Source: Pseudomonadota bacterium (GTDB lineage Bacteria > Desulfobacterota > Binatia > Binatales > Binataceae). From it: DNA of 64,000 bases. The DNA lies in assembly GCA_021325355.1 (NCBI GenBank), contig JAJPHI010000024.1, positions 1 through 64,000 on the forward strand. Reading direction: 5' to 3'. Positions within the stretch are counted from its first letter, which is position 1. Each line of letters opens with the position of its first letter. This document shows, one piece after another, positions 1 through 8,789 of this stretch. Both the position numbers and the translations under genes were made by a program. A model generated the notes under the pieces. The model did not search any database, was not told the DNA's origin, and was given only the letters and a program-made list of their open reading frames with translations.

Positions 1-1191
1 TGGAGCGGACGCGGCAAGACAGCGATCGTCGGCATCGGCTACTCCGAGATTACCCGGCGCGCGCAAAAACCCTTGGGGCTGCTCGCGCTCGACGCCTGCC
101 GCGCGGCGATCGCCGATGCCGGCCTGTCCCCGCAACAGATCGACGGACTGGCCACCTATCCGGAGTCGCCGTTCGCCGGTGCCGGTAATCGTGACGGCCG
201 CGACGTCGTCAGCGTGATGTACCTCGTCAACCACCTCGCGCTCGCCCCGGATATCCGCTGGTACGCGCAGATCGAGACCGGGATGATCGCGAGCCCGATG
301 ATCGAAGCGGTGCATGCGATTATCGCCGGCGCCGCCGACTACGTTCTGGTCTGGCGCGCGCTCCATCGGCCAACCGGCGCGCCGCCGGGCGCGCGCTCCG
401 CCGGACCGCCGCGCGCGGTCGGCGAAGCGCAATTCACCGCGCCCTACGGATGCACCAGCATCATCCAATGGCACGCGCTCGCCTGGCAGCGCTACATGCA
501 TCTCTATGGCGCGACGCGCGAAGCGCTGGCCGCGCTCGCGCTGAACAGCCGGCGCAATGCGAATCTGAATCCGCGGGCGTTTTTCTACGCGACGCCGATG
601 ACCCGCGATGACTATTTCGGTGCCCGCTGGATCGCCGAGCCGCTCTGCCTCTACGACTGCGACGTGCCGGTGGACGGCTGCGTCGCCATGATCGTCACCA
701 GCGCCGAACGGGCGCGCGACCTGCGCAATCCCCCGGCTTACGTCGCAGGCTATGGCCAGAACACCGCGCCGCGCCGGGCCTTGCTTCATTACGCGCTCGA
801 CGATTACATGGCTTGCGGCGGTTCGCTGGCGCAGAAGCTCTGGGCCTCCGCCGGCCTTGGCCCTCAGGACATGGACGCGGCCCAACTCTACGACGGATTT
901 AATCCTTCGACGCTCTATTGGCTCGAAGCGGCAGGCTTTTGCGGACGCGGCGAGGGTGCCGATTTCGTCCAGGGCGGCCGTATCGCGCTCGAAGGCGATC
1001 TGCCCCTCAACACCTTCGGCGGGAGCCTGAGCGAGGGCCGAATGCATGGAATGGGACATATTGCCGAGGCCGTGCGCCAGGTCACCGATCGCGCCGAGCA
1101 GCGGCAGATCGCCGGCGCCGCCGCCGTTTGCGCAATCGACGGCTCGCCGATGCTACGCGGCAGCGGCCTCGTTCTCACACGGGACCCCTGA
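1..1191 (+). CDS. Thiolase-like (lipid-transfer protein/SCP2-type) protein, 5' truncated
   Basis: The reading frame is already open at base 1, so the N-terminus lies outside the window; 396 residues are visible. It begins with the thiolase-type strand AIVGIGYSE and has GAADYVLV in the first half and the NTFGGSLSEGRMHG loop near the C-terminus, as in lipid-transfer protein/SCP2-type thiolases that act on acyl-CoA or steroid side-chain CoA esters. The segment where classic thiolases carry the nucleophilic Cys reads IETGMIASPM and has none, so thiolytic cleavage is doubtful; a retro-aldolase or a partner role with a DUF35-type protein is possible (inference, the partner would lie upstream of the window). 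Its stop codon overlaps the start of the following M20 gene, indicating translational coupling. Confidence 0.8.
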   Translation, partial: WSGRGKTAIVGIGYSEITRRAQKPLGLLALDACRAAIADAGLSPQQIDGLATYPESPFAGAGNRDGRDVVSVMYLVNHLALAPDIRWYAQIETGMIASPMIEAVHAIIAGAADYVLVWRALHRPTGAPPGARSAGPPRAVGEAQFTAPYGCTSIIQWHALAWQRYMHLYGATREALAALALNSRRNANLNPRAFFYATPMTRDDYFGARWIAEPLCLYDCDVPVDGCVAMIVTSAERARDLRNPPAYVAGYGQNTAPRRALLHYALDDYMACGGSLAQKLWASAGLGPQDMDAAQLYDGFNPSTLYWLEAAGFCGRGEGADFVQGGRIALEGDLPLNTFGGSLSEGRMHGMGHIAEAVRQVTDRAEQRQIAGAAAVCAIDGSPMLRGSGLVLTRDP

Positions 1192-2372
1192 TGGCCGCGC
1201 CGCTCTACGACGTCCTCGGGCGCCTCATCGCATTCGATACGGTGAGCGCGCAGAGCGATCTCGCGGCCATGGAATATCTCGCCAATCTGCTGGACCATCA
1301 GCATTGGCGCACGACGCTCCATCGCGATACCCTCGCCGGCGTCCCCCAGGCCAACCTGATCGCCGCGTGCGGACCGCCCGAACCCGACGGTCTCATCATC
1401 TGCGGCCATCTCGATACCGTGCCGTTCGCCGGTCAACCCGGATGGGAGCGCGATCCGCTTAAAATGGAAGTCGCCGCGGATCGCATCTACGGGCGCGGGA
1501 CCTCGGATATGAAAGGCTTTCTCGCCCAATGCGTTGAGGCGGCGCGCGAACTGCCGGCAGCGCGCTTGAAAAAACCCCTGGTCTTCGTCTTTACCGCCAG
1601 CGAGGAGATCGGCGGGCTCGGCGCCCGCAGTATCGCACCCCGCCTCGCTGATCTGCTCGGCAACCTGCCCTGTCCGACCCTCTGCTGGATTGGCGAGCCG
1701 ACGTCATATGCGATCCATGCGGCTCACAAGAGCGCGGTGGTGGTCGAAATCAGGGTGCGCGGCAAAGGTGGTCATAGCGGCGCGCCCGATCGCGGCGTCA
1801 ACGCGATCGCCGTGATGGGCAAGGTGATCGAGGTGATTGGCGCGCTGCAGGAGGAACGGCGCGCGGTCGCTCAACCCGGCTATGTCGATCTGTTCCCCGA
1901 AGCGCCTTACGACGTCATGAATTTCGGCACGATCTCCGGCGGTATCGCCGACAATGTGATCGCCGAAGAGTGCCTCCTGCGCCTGAGCTACCGCACCCTA
2001 CCCGACAGCGACCCGCGCGCGCTGCGCGACGAGATCGCCCGGCGCCTCAGCCGCATCGAAACGCACGACTACGCCTCGCGCAACGCCCGCGCAACCATCG
2101 AGGTCGGCCCGGCCAAGGTGATGCCCGCGATGCCGGCGCGGCGCGGCTCGACCCTCGAAGCGGTCTTACAGGATGTAACCGGAACCGTCCGCATCTCGGG
2201 CGCGCCCTTCTGCACCGACGGCGGCTGGCTGGCGCATGTCGGAATCAGCTCATTGATCTGCGGGCCGGGCGAGTATGCCCAGGCCCATCAGCCCAACGAA
2301 TCCATCCCGCGCGCGGACTTCGAGCGCGGCGTGGGCCTGATTCGTCAGGTCATCGAGCGCCTCTGCTGCTGA
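1191..2372 (+). CDS. M20 family metallopeptidase, acetylornithine deacetylase (ArgE)-like
   Basis: Predicted di-zinc amidohydrolase of 393 residues that would remove an N-acyl group from an amino acid or related amide. Visible motifs in order: GHLDTVP (His73 and Asp75 as metal ligand and helper), GRGTSDMKGF (Asp106 bridging ligand), ASEEIGG (Glu138 general base, Glu139 ligand), GKGGHSG in the dimerisation lid domain, and a C-terminal AQAHQPNE supplying the last His ligand. RGTSDMKG is typical of the ArgE branch. The ATG at 1191 was chosen because it overlaps the TGA of the thiolase-like gene (ATGA); longer versions run back through that gene in another frame. With no arginine genes nearby the natural substrate is uncertain, and a role in releasing an amide-linked catabolite is equally possible. 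Confidence 0.85.
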   Translation: MAAPLYDVLGRLIAFDTVSAQSDLAAMEYLANLLDHQHWRTTLHRDTLAGVPQANLIAACGPPEPDGLIICGHLDTVPFAGQPGWERDPLKMEVAADRIYGRGTSDMKGFLAQCVEAARELPAARLKKPLVFVFTASEEIGGLGARSIAPRLADLLGNLPCPTLCWIGEPTSYAIHAAHKSAVVVEIRVRGKGGHSGAPDRGVNAIAVMGKVIEVIGALQEERRAVAQPGYVDLFPEAPYDVMNFGTISGGIADNVIAEECLLRLSYRTLPDSDPRALRDEIARRLSRIETHDYASRNARATIEVGPAKVMPAMPARRGSTLEAVLQDVTGTVRISGAPFCTDGGWLAHVGISSLICGPGEYAQAHQPNESIPRADFERGVGLIRQVIERLCC

Positions 2373-2382
2373 GCGGCGCAAC

Positions 2383-3162
2383 TCAACCGCGAACGCGTTC
2401 GCGCAGAAAATCCACGAGCAGCCGATTGAACTTCTCCGGTTGCTCGAAGTAAACCGAGTGCCCCGCCTGCGGCACGCGGACCAGGTGCGACTGGGGCAGG
2501 CGCTTTGCCATCAATTCCATCGTCGCCGGCGCGATCAGGGCATCCTCCTCGCCGACGATGAGCATCGCGGGGATGCCCGCCTCAACCACCGGCGCCGGCT
2601 GATATCTGAGCGCGCCCAGAGCGGCGATCAGATTGCCGGGGACGTCGCGATTGAGTCCCGAGATCTGCTGGTAAAGGAAGCAGCGGACGGGGTCGCGTTC
2701 GGGAAATTGTGCCGCATAAGCGCGCGCCAGGGTCTGTTGCAGCCCACCCCGCAGCGTGGTCCGCAAAGCGTTCTGCGCGCGAATCACCTCGGGGTCATCG
2801 AGACCGGCCGTCGTATCGCACAGCACCAGCGCGCTTACCCGCGACGGAAACGACGCGGCAAAGCCGAAGACGGTCCAGCCGCCCATCGACTGGCCGACCA
2901 GCGCCGCCCGCGCGATCCCCAGATGATCCAGCAGTTGCCGCAGGTCCTCGACAAAGGCGCCGGGGCCGGCGCCTCCAACGTCGCGCGAGTCGCCGAAGCC
3001 GCGATGGTCAAAGGTGAGGCAGCGGAAATATTTTGATAATTCCGGAACGTTCTGCCACCAGCTCAGATGGTTCCCGCCGCCGCCATGCGCCAGAACGAGG
3101 TCCGGCCCGGCGCCGTGAAGCTCGTAATAGAGCTCGATTCCATTGATCTTCGCGAACGGCAT
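2383..3162 (-). CDS. Alpha/beta fold hydrolase
   Basis: A 259-residue cytoplasmic hydrolase of the 3-oxoadipate enol-lactonase/haloperoxidase-like group. It has an oxyanion-hole loop HGGGG (residues 27-31), the nucleophile elbow GQSMGG with Ser92, an acid residue in GEEDALIA and the catalytic His in AGHS near the C-terminus, so the triad is complete. The ATG at 3162 follows a strong GGAGGG Shine-Dalgarno sequence; longer frames upstream lie in the preceding gene. Its start overlaps the stop of the second hydrolase gene by one base (TGATG), so the two are translationally coupled as the last genes of a leftward run with a luciferase-like monooxygenase and an amidohydrolase. The ester or C-C bond cleaved cannot be told from sequence. 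Confidence 0.88.
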   Translation of the reverse strand: MPFAKINGIELYYELHGAGPDLVLAHGGGGNHLSWWQNVPELSKYFRCLTFDHRGFGDSRDVGGAGPGAFVEDLRQLLDHLGIARAALVGQSMGGWTVFGFAASFPSRVSALVLCDTTAGLDDPEVIRAQNALRTTLRGGLQQTLARAYAAQFPERDPVRCFLYQQISGLNRDVPGNLIAALGALRYQPAPVVEAGIPAMLIVGEEDALIAPATMELMAKRLPQSHLVRVPQAGHSVYFEQPEKFNRLLVDFLRERVRG

Positions 3163-3953
3163 CAGCGACCCTCCAGAAAAGCCTGCAGCGCGGCGCTGAC
3201 GGCGGCCGGCTGCTCGAGAAATGGATAATGCCCCGCTCGCTCGATGACGCTGAGCTGCGCTCCCGGGATGACCTGGCGGAACATCTCGGCGCATTCCAGC
3301 GGCGCGATCCGATCTTCGCGGCCCCACACGATTAGGGTTGGCGTCGCGCGCAGACGCGGCAGCAGATGGGGCAGCGCCGGATCGTGCATGTAGGGTTTCC
3401 AGCAGTAGCGAATCGCCGCCTCGCGATTGATCTGGAGCGCCTCGCGCTCTTCCGCCGAAGGCTTGCGACCGAACAGCAGATCATAGTCCGCAACCTGTTT
3501 GCGGTCGCAGAAGGCCAGATCGCGCACGCCTTCGCTGCCGTGCAGGAAAATGTCGGCGATCGCGCCGGCGCCGGGCTTGATCCCCGCGCTATCGATCAGA
3601 ATGAGACGATCGACCAGCGGCGGCGCCATCACCGCCATCTCCGCGGCCAGCCAGCCGCCGAAGAAGTAGCCAAGCAGGGTCGCACGATCGAGCCCCAGTT
3701 CCTGCACGATCCAGAGATAAAAGCGCGCGAGATCGAGCGCGCTCTCGAGCCACTCGGGACGATCCGAACCGGCAAACCCCGGATGGATCGGCGCAAACAC
3801 GGTGAAATCACGCGCCAGCTCATCGTAAAGCCGCAGCCATCCGAGCGATCCCTCGACGCTGTGCAGAGCGAGCAGCGGCGGGCCGCTCCCGCCAACGAGA
3901 TAGCGGATGCGCGCGCCGGCCACCGTGATTGTGCGGTCTTCGTGAGCAACCAT
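3162..3953 (-). CDS. Alpha/beta hydrolase-fold protein with Phe at the nucleophile position
   Basis: A 263-residue alpha/beta hydrolase paralogous in fold to its downstream neighbour. It keeps the HSVEGS loop near residue 31, the acid residue in WGREDRIAP and the His in AGHYPFLEQP. The nucleophile elbow, normally GxSxGG, reads GYFFGG (residues 95-100): Phe97 is encoded by TTC, one transition from the Ser codon TCC. As written the protein lacks a catalytic serine, so it would be inactive, a non-hydrolytic binding or accessory protein, or a one-base assembly error. The frame is intact over its full length. The ATG at 3953 lies 23 bases after the stop of the monooxygenase gene, consistent with one operon. 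Confidence 0.82.
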   Translation of the reverse strand: MVAHEDRTITVAGARIRYLVGGSGPPLLALHSVEGSLGWLRLYDELARDFTVFAPIHPGFAGSDRPEWLESALDLARFYLWIVQELGLDRATLLGYFFGGWLAAEMAVMAPPLVDRLILIDSAGIKPGAGAIADIFLHGSEGVRDLAFCDRKQVADYDLLFGRKPSAEEREALQINREAAIRYCWKPYMHDPALPHLLPRLRATPTLIVWGREDRIAPLECAEMFRQVIPGAQLSVIERAGHYPFLEQPAAVSAALQAFLEGR

Positions 3954-3976
3954 CGCCTGTACTCGGGGGCCGCCGC

Positions 3977-5188
3977 TCAGGGCGCAACCTCGAACGGACC
4001 CGGCAGCTCCAGCTCGTCGCCGATCTCGCGAAGCGCCGGCAGTACCTCCTGCTTCATCAGTTCCAGACAGCGCATCGTATCCTTGTGCGCGATCGTGCCG
4101 TCGTTCGTCCAGATCCCGAGGATCCCCGGACGGAGTATCTCGAGGCCTTCGCGAATCTTGCGGATCACCGTCCGCGGGCTGCCGACGACGACCCGATTGC
4201 TCTCCACCACCGCATCCCATCCCGCCGCATCGACGCCGCCGTAGAGCGCATCGGGCTTCAGCGCGTGCTTGTACTGTTCGAGGATACGCTTCGAACCCTC
4301 GCGCGAGTTGTAGCCCGGCGGCGCCATGAAATCGCCGGGCATCGGCACCCGGCCAACGCCGGCATTGCCGACCAGGAAACCCTTGCCGACCTCATAGGCC
4401 TTCTCGTCCGTATCCTGCACGTGGATCCGCCAGAGATAGCCGAAGTTCTGCGGACCCGGACGGTATCCGACCTCGGCCGCAGCCTTGCCGTACAGCTCTG
4501 TCATCTGCACCGTCACCTGCGGATCAGTCTCGAGGTAGATGTACGGATAATGATGGCGCGCCGACCATTCGAGCGTCTCCGGACTGCCCACGCCCGGAAT
4601 CCAGATCGGCGGATGGGGCTGCTGGAGCGGACGTTCGAACGGATTGACCACGCGAAAATGGTAATGCTTGCCTTCCCAGCGGAAGGGCCCGGGCGTCGTC
4701 CAGGTCTTGATTATCAGGTCGTGGGCTTCTTCAAAACGTTCGCGATTGTGCACCGGGTTGGTATTGGTGGCCCAGCTTTCCACCCCCGTACCGCGCACGA
4801 AACCCGAAACCAGCCGCCCGCGCGAGATCATGTCGATCTCGGCGAGTTCCTCGGCGAGGCGCAGCGGATTATCAAAGATCGGCAGCGGATTACCCAGCAG
4901 GACGATCTTCGGCTTTTTGGTGATCCGCGCGAGGATCGCCGCCTCGAGATTCATCGCCGCGCCGAGACAGGTCGGCGTATTATGATGCTCGTTGAGCATC
5001 AGCCCGTCGAAGCCGGCGTCCTCCGCGGCCTCGTACTCGTCGAGATACTCGTTGTAGAGATCAGCGCCGATCGCCGGATCGAAATACTTGTTCGAAAAGG
5101 TCAGGCGCACCGAGCTGCGGAAGCTTCCGCGGACATCCTCCTCCGTGTACGCAACGTAGGGACGTTCGGTAAAGCGCATTATGAACAT
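3977..5188 (-). CDS. LLM class flavin-dependent oxidoreductase (luciferase-like monooxygenase)
   Basis: A 403-residue TIM-barrel monooxygenase of the bacterial luciferase superfamily, which uses reduced FMN or F420 to oxygenate or reduce organic substrates. Recognisable family landmarks are LNEHHNTPT near residue 66, the LAEELAEIDMISRGR segment, GFVRGTG, and HPPIWIPGVGSPETLEW in the centre. It has no signal peptide and should be cytoplasmic. It sits third in a leftward group amidohydrolase - monooxygenase - two alpha/beta hydrolases, a combination typical of catabolic gene sets for aromatic or alicyclic compounds; the amidohydrolase gene upstream ends 29 bases away. Substrate is unknown, and whether it uses FMN or F420 cannot be decided here. 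Confidence 0.9.
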   Translation of the reverse strand: MFIMRFTERPYVAYTEEDVRGSFRSSVRLTFSNKYFDPAIGADLYNEYLDEYEAAEDAGFDGLMLNEHHNTPTCLGAAMNLEAAILARITKKPKIVLLGNPLPIFDNPLRLAEELAEIDMISRGRLVSGFVRGTGVESWATNTNPVHNRERFEEAHDLIIKTWTTPGPFRWEGKHYHFRVVNPFERPLQQPHPPIWIPGVGSPETLEWSARHHYPYIYLETDPQVTVQMTELYGKAAAEVGYRPGPQNFGYLWRIHVQDTDEKAYEVGKGFLVGNAGVGRVPMPGDFMAPPGYNSREGSKRILEQYKHALKPDALYGGVDAAGWDAVVESNRVVVGSPRTVIRKIREGLEILRPGILGIWTNDGTIAHKDTMRCLELMKQEVLPALREIGDELELPGPFEVAP

Positions 5189-5217
5189 AAGCCGTCTCCG
5201 CGCGACCGTGCGCTTAC

Positions 5218-6321
5218 TCAGTTCAGTCCGATCGCGTATAAGCGGTTGACGTTGTCAAACGTGATTCGCCGGGTGACCTCATCGGGCACGCCGTCAAAGT
5301 TCTCTTCGATCACCTTGCGCGAGTTGGGAAAGGTCGAATCGGCGTGCGGGAAATCCGACGCCCACATGTAATTGTCTGCGCCGAAGAAGCGCCACGTCGC
5401 CGCGCCCAGCGGATCATCCTGGAAGGTCGCCCACACGTTCTGCCGGACATACTCGCTCGGCCGCCGCGGCAGTTGGCGCGAGAAGGCCATCTTGGAATGA
5501 ACATGATCCAGTCGATGAACCCAGTTCGGAATCCAGCCGACGTCATTTTCGGCTGAAACGATCTTCAGATTGGGAAACCGTTCAAAGACGCCGCCGTAAA
5601 CCAGCCGCGTGATGCATTGCTCGACCACGTGGATCACGTTGATCTGCAGATCGGCCATCGTCGGCATCGCCGGCGTCAGCGTCATCCCGGAGACCAGCGG
5701 CTTGTGCAGGGAAATCGGCAGACCATGCTCGGCGCAGACCCGCCACAACGGATCAAACGAAGGGTCGCTGTAGGGTTTCTGGATGGCGTCCGACGCGAGA
5801 ATCAGGATGCCCTTCAGACCCTGCCGGGCGCAGCGCTCGATTTCCGAAACGTCGGGCAGCGCGCTCAGCGGATAGAGACCGATGCCAATCAGGCGGCGCG
5901 GACTATGCGCGCAGAATTCCGCCAGCCAGTCGTTATAGACACGCAGGCACGCCCGCTGCAGCTCCGGGTTCTGCATGTTCAGCAGCACGATGCCGAGGCT
6001 CGAGTACAGGACTTCGGCGGCGATCCCGTCAAGATCCTGATCCTTGAGCCGTTCAACGGGATCCCATCCGCTCGGCCGGGCCGCCTCATAGCCATGCTTC
6101 ATGTGCTCGCGCAGCTCGTTGCCGCTGCGGCCCGCGGCGAACACACCGGCGACGGTCAGCGGATGGATTCCCGGACCGACAAACACCCACGGCGCCGCCG
6201 CCTTCTCGTTGCGCACGACCCGCGGGGCGTCGTCGCGATATTTGCGGTCAAGCCGTTCAACCCACAGGTCCCCCGGCTCGGAAACATGTGAATCGGCAGA
6301 AATCACGGGTGGGATCGACAT
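5218..6321 (-). CDS. Amidohydrolase family protein (ACMSD-like, Amidohydro_2)
   Basis: A 367-residue metal-dependent TIM-barrel hydrolase/decarboxylase of the Amidohydro_2 family, relatives of which decarboxylate aromatic acids or open rings. The first metal-binding motif is ADSHV near residue 9; ISLHKP in the middle supplies a His, VSAENDVGW follows, and the late metal Asp is in ASDFPHADSTFP. The start at 6321 was chosen because the family always begins a few residues before the DxH motif and a GAGG sequence precedes it; the frame is open for another 380 bases upstream, but that part is unlike any protein and would run into the tRNA-Leu gene. First gene of the leftward catabolic run. Substrate unknown. 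Confidence 0.88.
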   Translation of the reverse strand: MSIPPVISADSHVSEPGDLWVERLDRKYRDDAPRVVRNEKAAAPWVFVGPGIHPLTVAGVFAAGRSGNELREHMKHGYEAARPSGWDPVERLKDQDLDGIAAEVLYSSLGIVLLNMQNPELQRACLRVYNDWLAEFCAHSPRRLIGIGLYPLSALPDVSEIERCARQGLKGILILASDAIQKPYSDPSFDPLWRVCAEHGLPISLHKPLVSGMTLTPAMPTMADLQINVIHVVEQCITRLVYGGVFERFPNLKIVSAENDVGWIPNWVHRLDHVHSKMAFSRQLPRRPSEYVRQNVWATFQDDPLGAATWRFFGADNYMWASDFPHADSTFPNSRKVIEENFDGVPDEVTRRITFDNVNRLYAIGLN

Positions 6322-6617
6322 AAGCGTAGCCTCGGAAAAAAAGCCTCGACGGCCTCGACGCCGCCATGCCTTTGCGTACGCTTGCTCTGTGAAAGATGTC
6401 AAGCGCCGAGCGAGCGCCGGGTCTGCTCGCCGCTCGAGAGCGCTGGGCGCAGCCGCGACGATCGCGATCGCGACTGTGCAGGATGAGCGGCCGGCCACGG
6501 CGACCAGCGACGCGTATGCTATGGAAAATACTTTGATAATCGTCAGCCGTCGGCTATGAGATCGGCATCGAGCGGCTGGCAACGGCCGGCGCCATCGATT
6601 ACACTCTGACCCTCGCC

Positions 6618-6704
6618 GCGCGGGTGGTGGAACAGGCAGACACGCGAGTTTGAGGGGCTCGTGGTAGAAATACCGTGCGGGTTCAAGTCCCGCCCCGCGC
6701 ACCA
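6618..6704 (+). tRNA. tRNA-Leu (anticodon GAG)
   Basis: Class II tRNA with a complete cloverleaf. The acceptor stem GCGCGGG (6618-6624) pairs with CCCGCGC (6694-6700), followed by discriminator A and an encoded CCA. The anticodon stem is CGAGT/GCTCG (6645-6649/6657-6661) with loop TTGAGGG, giving anticodon GAG at 6652-6654. A long variable arm (GGTA-GAAA-TACC) confirms the Leu class, and the T arm GCGGG-TTCAAGT-CCCGC is perfect. It ends 10 bases before the convergent radical SAM gene. Confidence 0.95.
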
Positions 6705-6714
6705 CCTCGACCTT

Positions 6715-7686
6715 TCAGCAAAGTGCCAGTTGCCGGCCCGTCGCTCGTGGAGCCGTCGGCTCGGGTTCACCGTCCCCTCGGGCGATCGCGAAGCCATATT
6801 TGGCCCGCAGTCGATCAAAAAGCTGGCCGAGCTCGTCGTCGTAAGCGCGCGGCGCATAGACCTGGCGACCGTAGTAGTCGTCGATCCGCGAGGCTAGCTG
6901 CGGAAAACTTTCGCGCACGAACGGAATGAAGCGGCGGGCCGCCGCCGGTTTGAGGAACAGCGACCGCCACCAGACTCCCGAGGCGCCGAACCGTCGCGCC
7001 GCGCGAATCACCCCCTCAACCGCCGCGGCATCGTCGGTAATCCCCGGGATCATCGGCATCATCAGGACGTTGCAGCGGATTCCGGCCGCGCTCAGCTCAG
7101 CGAGCGCCCGCAGTCGCAAGGCGGGACGCGGCGCGCGCGGTTCCAGAAGGCGCTGCAGCCGGCGGTTGAGCGTAATCAGCGAAAAATTAACGCTCAGTTT
7201 CGATCCGGCATTGATCAGCATCAGCAGGTCGAGGTCGCGCCTGATCAACGGCGACTTGGTGGTGATCGAAAGATTGAGTCCGCCGATCCGCGCAAATACC
7301 CCGAGCATCGCCCGCGTGAGCCTGAACCGGCGCTCCGCCGGCTGATAGGGGTCGGTCGCCGTGCCCAAGGCAATCTGATCTGTCCCCAGCGCCGTCCGCG
7401 CGAGGTTCCGCGCGAGCGCTTCCGCCGCGCCGCGCTTGACGAAGATCCGGCGCTCGAAAGCCATCGGGTCGCGTTCGTCGAGAAACTCGTGCGTATACCG
7501 CGCATAACAGTAAACGCAACCGAACTCGCATCCGCGGTACGGGTTGATGGTCCAGCGAAACGGCAGGCGCGGATTCGCACAGCGGTTGAGGATTCGCTTG
7601 ACCGGTAGATCGACGAACTCGACGTCGCGCAGATGCTCGGATGGCGGGCGATCCAGCAGGGGCAGCAGTTCACCGGGCGCGCTCAC
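6715..7686 (-). CDS. Radical SAM protein, spore photoproduct lyase-like / Rv2578c group
   Basis: A 323-residue protein with the [4Fe-4S]-binding CxxxCxxC motif CEFGCVYC (Cys53, Cys57, Cys60) preceded by INPYRG, the hallmark of the SPL-like radical SAM family (COG1533). The later segments GTATDPYQP, SITTKSPL and the MMPMIPGITDD region match the barrel of this group. Family members are widespread in non-sporulating bacteria and the substrate of this branch is not established, so DNA photolesion repair should not be assumed. It is transcribed leftward, and its 3' end nearly abuts the tRNA-Leu gene in convergent orientation. Its 5' side is 74 bases from the stop of the BNR-repeat gene. Confidence 0.88.
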   Translation of the reverse strand: MSAPGELLPLLDRPPSEHLRDVEFVDLPVKRILNRCANPRLPFRWTINPYRGCEFGCVYCYARYTHEFLDERDPMAFERRIFVKRGAAEALARNLARTALGTDQIALGTATDPYQPAERRFRLTRAMLGVFARIGGLNLSITTKSPLIRRDLDLLMLINAGSKLSVNFSLITLNRRLQRLLEPRAPRPALRLRALAELSAAGIRCNVLMMPMIPGITDDAAAVEGVIRAARRFGASGVWWRSLFLKPAAARRFIPFVRESFPQLASRIDDYYGRQVYAPRAYDDELGQLFDRLRAKYGFAIARGDGEPEPTAPRATGRQLALC

Positions 7687-7760
7687 CGGTCAAGATTCGC
7701 CTTTTCTTCGTCTCCTGTCAAGACGCTCGGCAGGAGCGAACTACCAGCGTCGTCTTCCAG

Positions 7761-8789
7761 CTATGGCAGGATCGCGAGATCGTAAATCGGCGGCAGCTTC
7801 TCGGCCACGACCGAAATGACTTCCTCGCGTTCGTCGATCTTCAGCACACTGCCGTCGCTCAGCGCGCCGAAAATGATCTGTTCGTCGCCGGGATGGGCCA
7901 CCAGGCGCATCACCATCCCTCTCATCGGATGGGCCCGGCCGTCGAACTGTGCGATGGGCGCGAAGCTTTCACCCGCGTCGGTGCTCCGATAGACCAGCGC
8001 GTCCGCGCCGAAGTAATCCATCGTCCAGGTCGGCGGCGGCCCGGCCGCAGCGGCGGTGTAGATCAAGCCCCGTCGTTGCCGGCTGGCGAGGAGCGGGACC
8101 GTATAGGAGCGCTCCATCCCTTTGACGTGCATCCACGACGCGCCGCCGCTGTTCGAGACATAGAGCCCGTCGCCGGTGGTGGCATAGATGCGCCGGGAGT
8201 CGTGCGGGTCGCGCATCAGCTCATGAACGTCGGCATAGATACTTGAATGGAGCGGCTCGAAGGTCTCACCGCGATCGCGCGAGCGAAAAGCCCCACCCTC
8301 TTCCACACCGACGTACAACGTGTTCGAGTCCTGCGGGTCAAAGCTCAGCGAACGCACGTGAGGGATGTGTGGCGGCTGGGGAAACGTCCAACGATCGCGA
8401 CCCGGCTGCTTCAAAAAGGTCGTACATTCGCTGAAGCTCCGGCCACCGTCGTCGCTATGGAAGATCCGGGCGTTCGAGGTTCCGACAAAGATCTCGCCCG
8501 GACGATCCGGCGCCGTGGCCAGCGCCCATACCTCTTCGTCGTGCGCGCCAGTCGGAGAGATATCGCGCCAGCTCCGCCCGCCGTCTTCGGAAACCGCCAA
8601 CGCACCCTTCCCGCGCGCGCTGCCCACCTGACGGTTATGGATCGATCCGGCATAGATAACGCGCGGCGCCGCACAATCCTGCGCCATGCACCACACCGAC
8701 GGAGGATCCGCCGAAATCATACGCGGCGTTGCGCCACGCTCCGGATCGATAACGACGATACCCTTCGCGGTTCCAAGGCATAGCTGCAT
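7761..8789 (-). CDS. BNR/sialidase-like beta-propeller repeat protein
   Basis: A 342-residue protein made of recurring Asp-box (BNR) motifs: SEDGGRSW, SDDGGRSF, SRDRGETF, SNSGGASW and STDAGESF, the signature of sialidase/VPS10-type beta-propellers. Between them lie DPQDSNTLYVG and similar strands. There is no signal peptide and no recognisable sialidase catalytic arginine triad, so an enzymatic role is not supported; proteins of this type are often annotated as glycosyl hydrolase or exo-alpha-sialidase. The start at 8789 was preferred over one 48 bases upstream because a G-rich GGGGGTG ribosome-binding site precedes it and the protein then begins directly in the first propeller strand. Confidence 0.8.
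   Translation of the reverse strand: MQLCLGTAKGIVVIDPERGATPRMISADPPSVWCMAQDCAAPRVIYAGSIHNRQVGSARGKGALAVSEDGGRSWRDISPTGAHDEEVWALATAPDRPGEIFVGTSNARIFHSDDGGRSFSECTTFLKQPGRDRWTFPQPPHIPHVRSLSFDPQDSNTLYVGVEEGGAFRSRDRGETFEPLHSSIYADVHELMRDPHDSRRIYATTGDGLYVSNSGGASWMHVKGMERSYTVPLLASRQRRGLIYTAAAAGPPPTWTMDYFGADALVYRSTDAGESFAPIAQFDGRAHPMRGMVMRLVAHPGDEQIIFGALSDGSVLKIDEREEVISVVAEKLPPIYDLAILP

Noticed and set aside
6322-6705. N-terminal extension of the amidohydrolase over about 128 codons
   Set aside because: It would overlap tRNA-Leu, resembles no protein and the family starts a few residues before the DxH motif.
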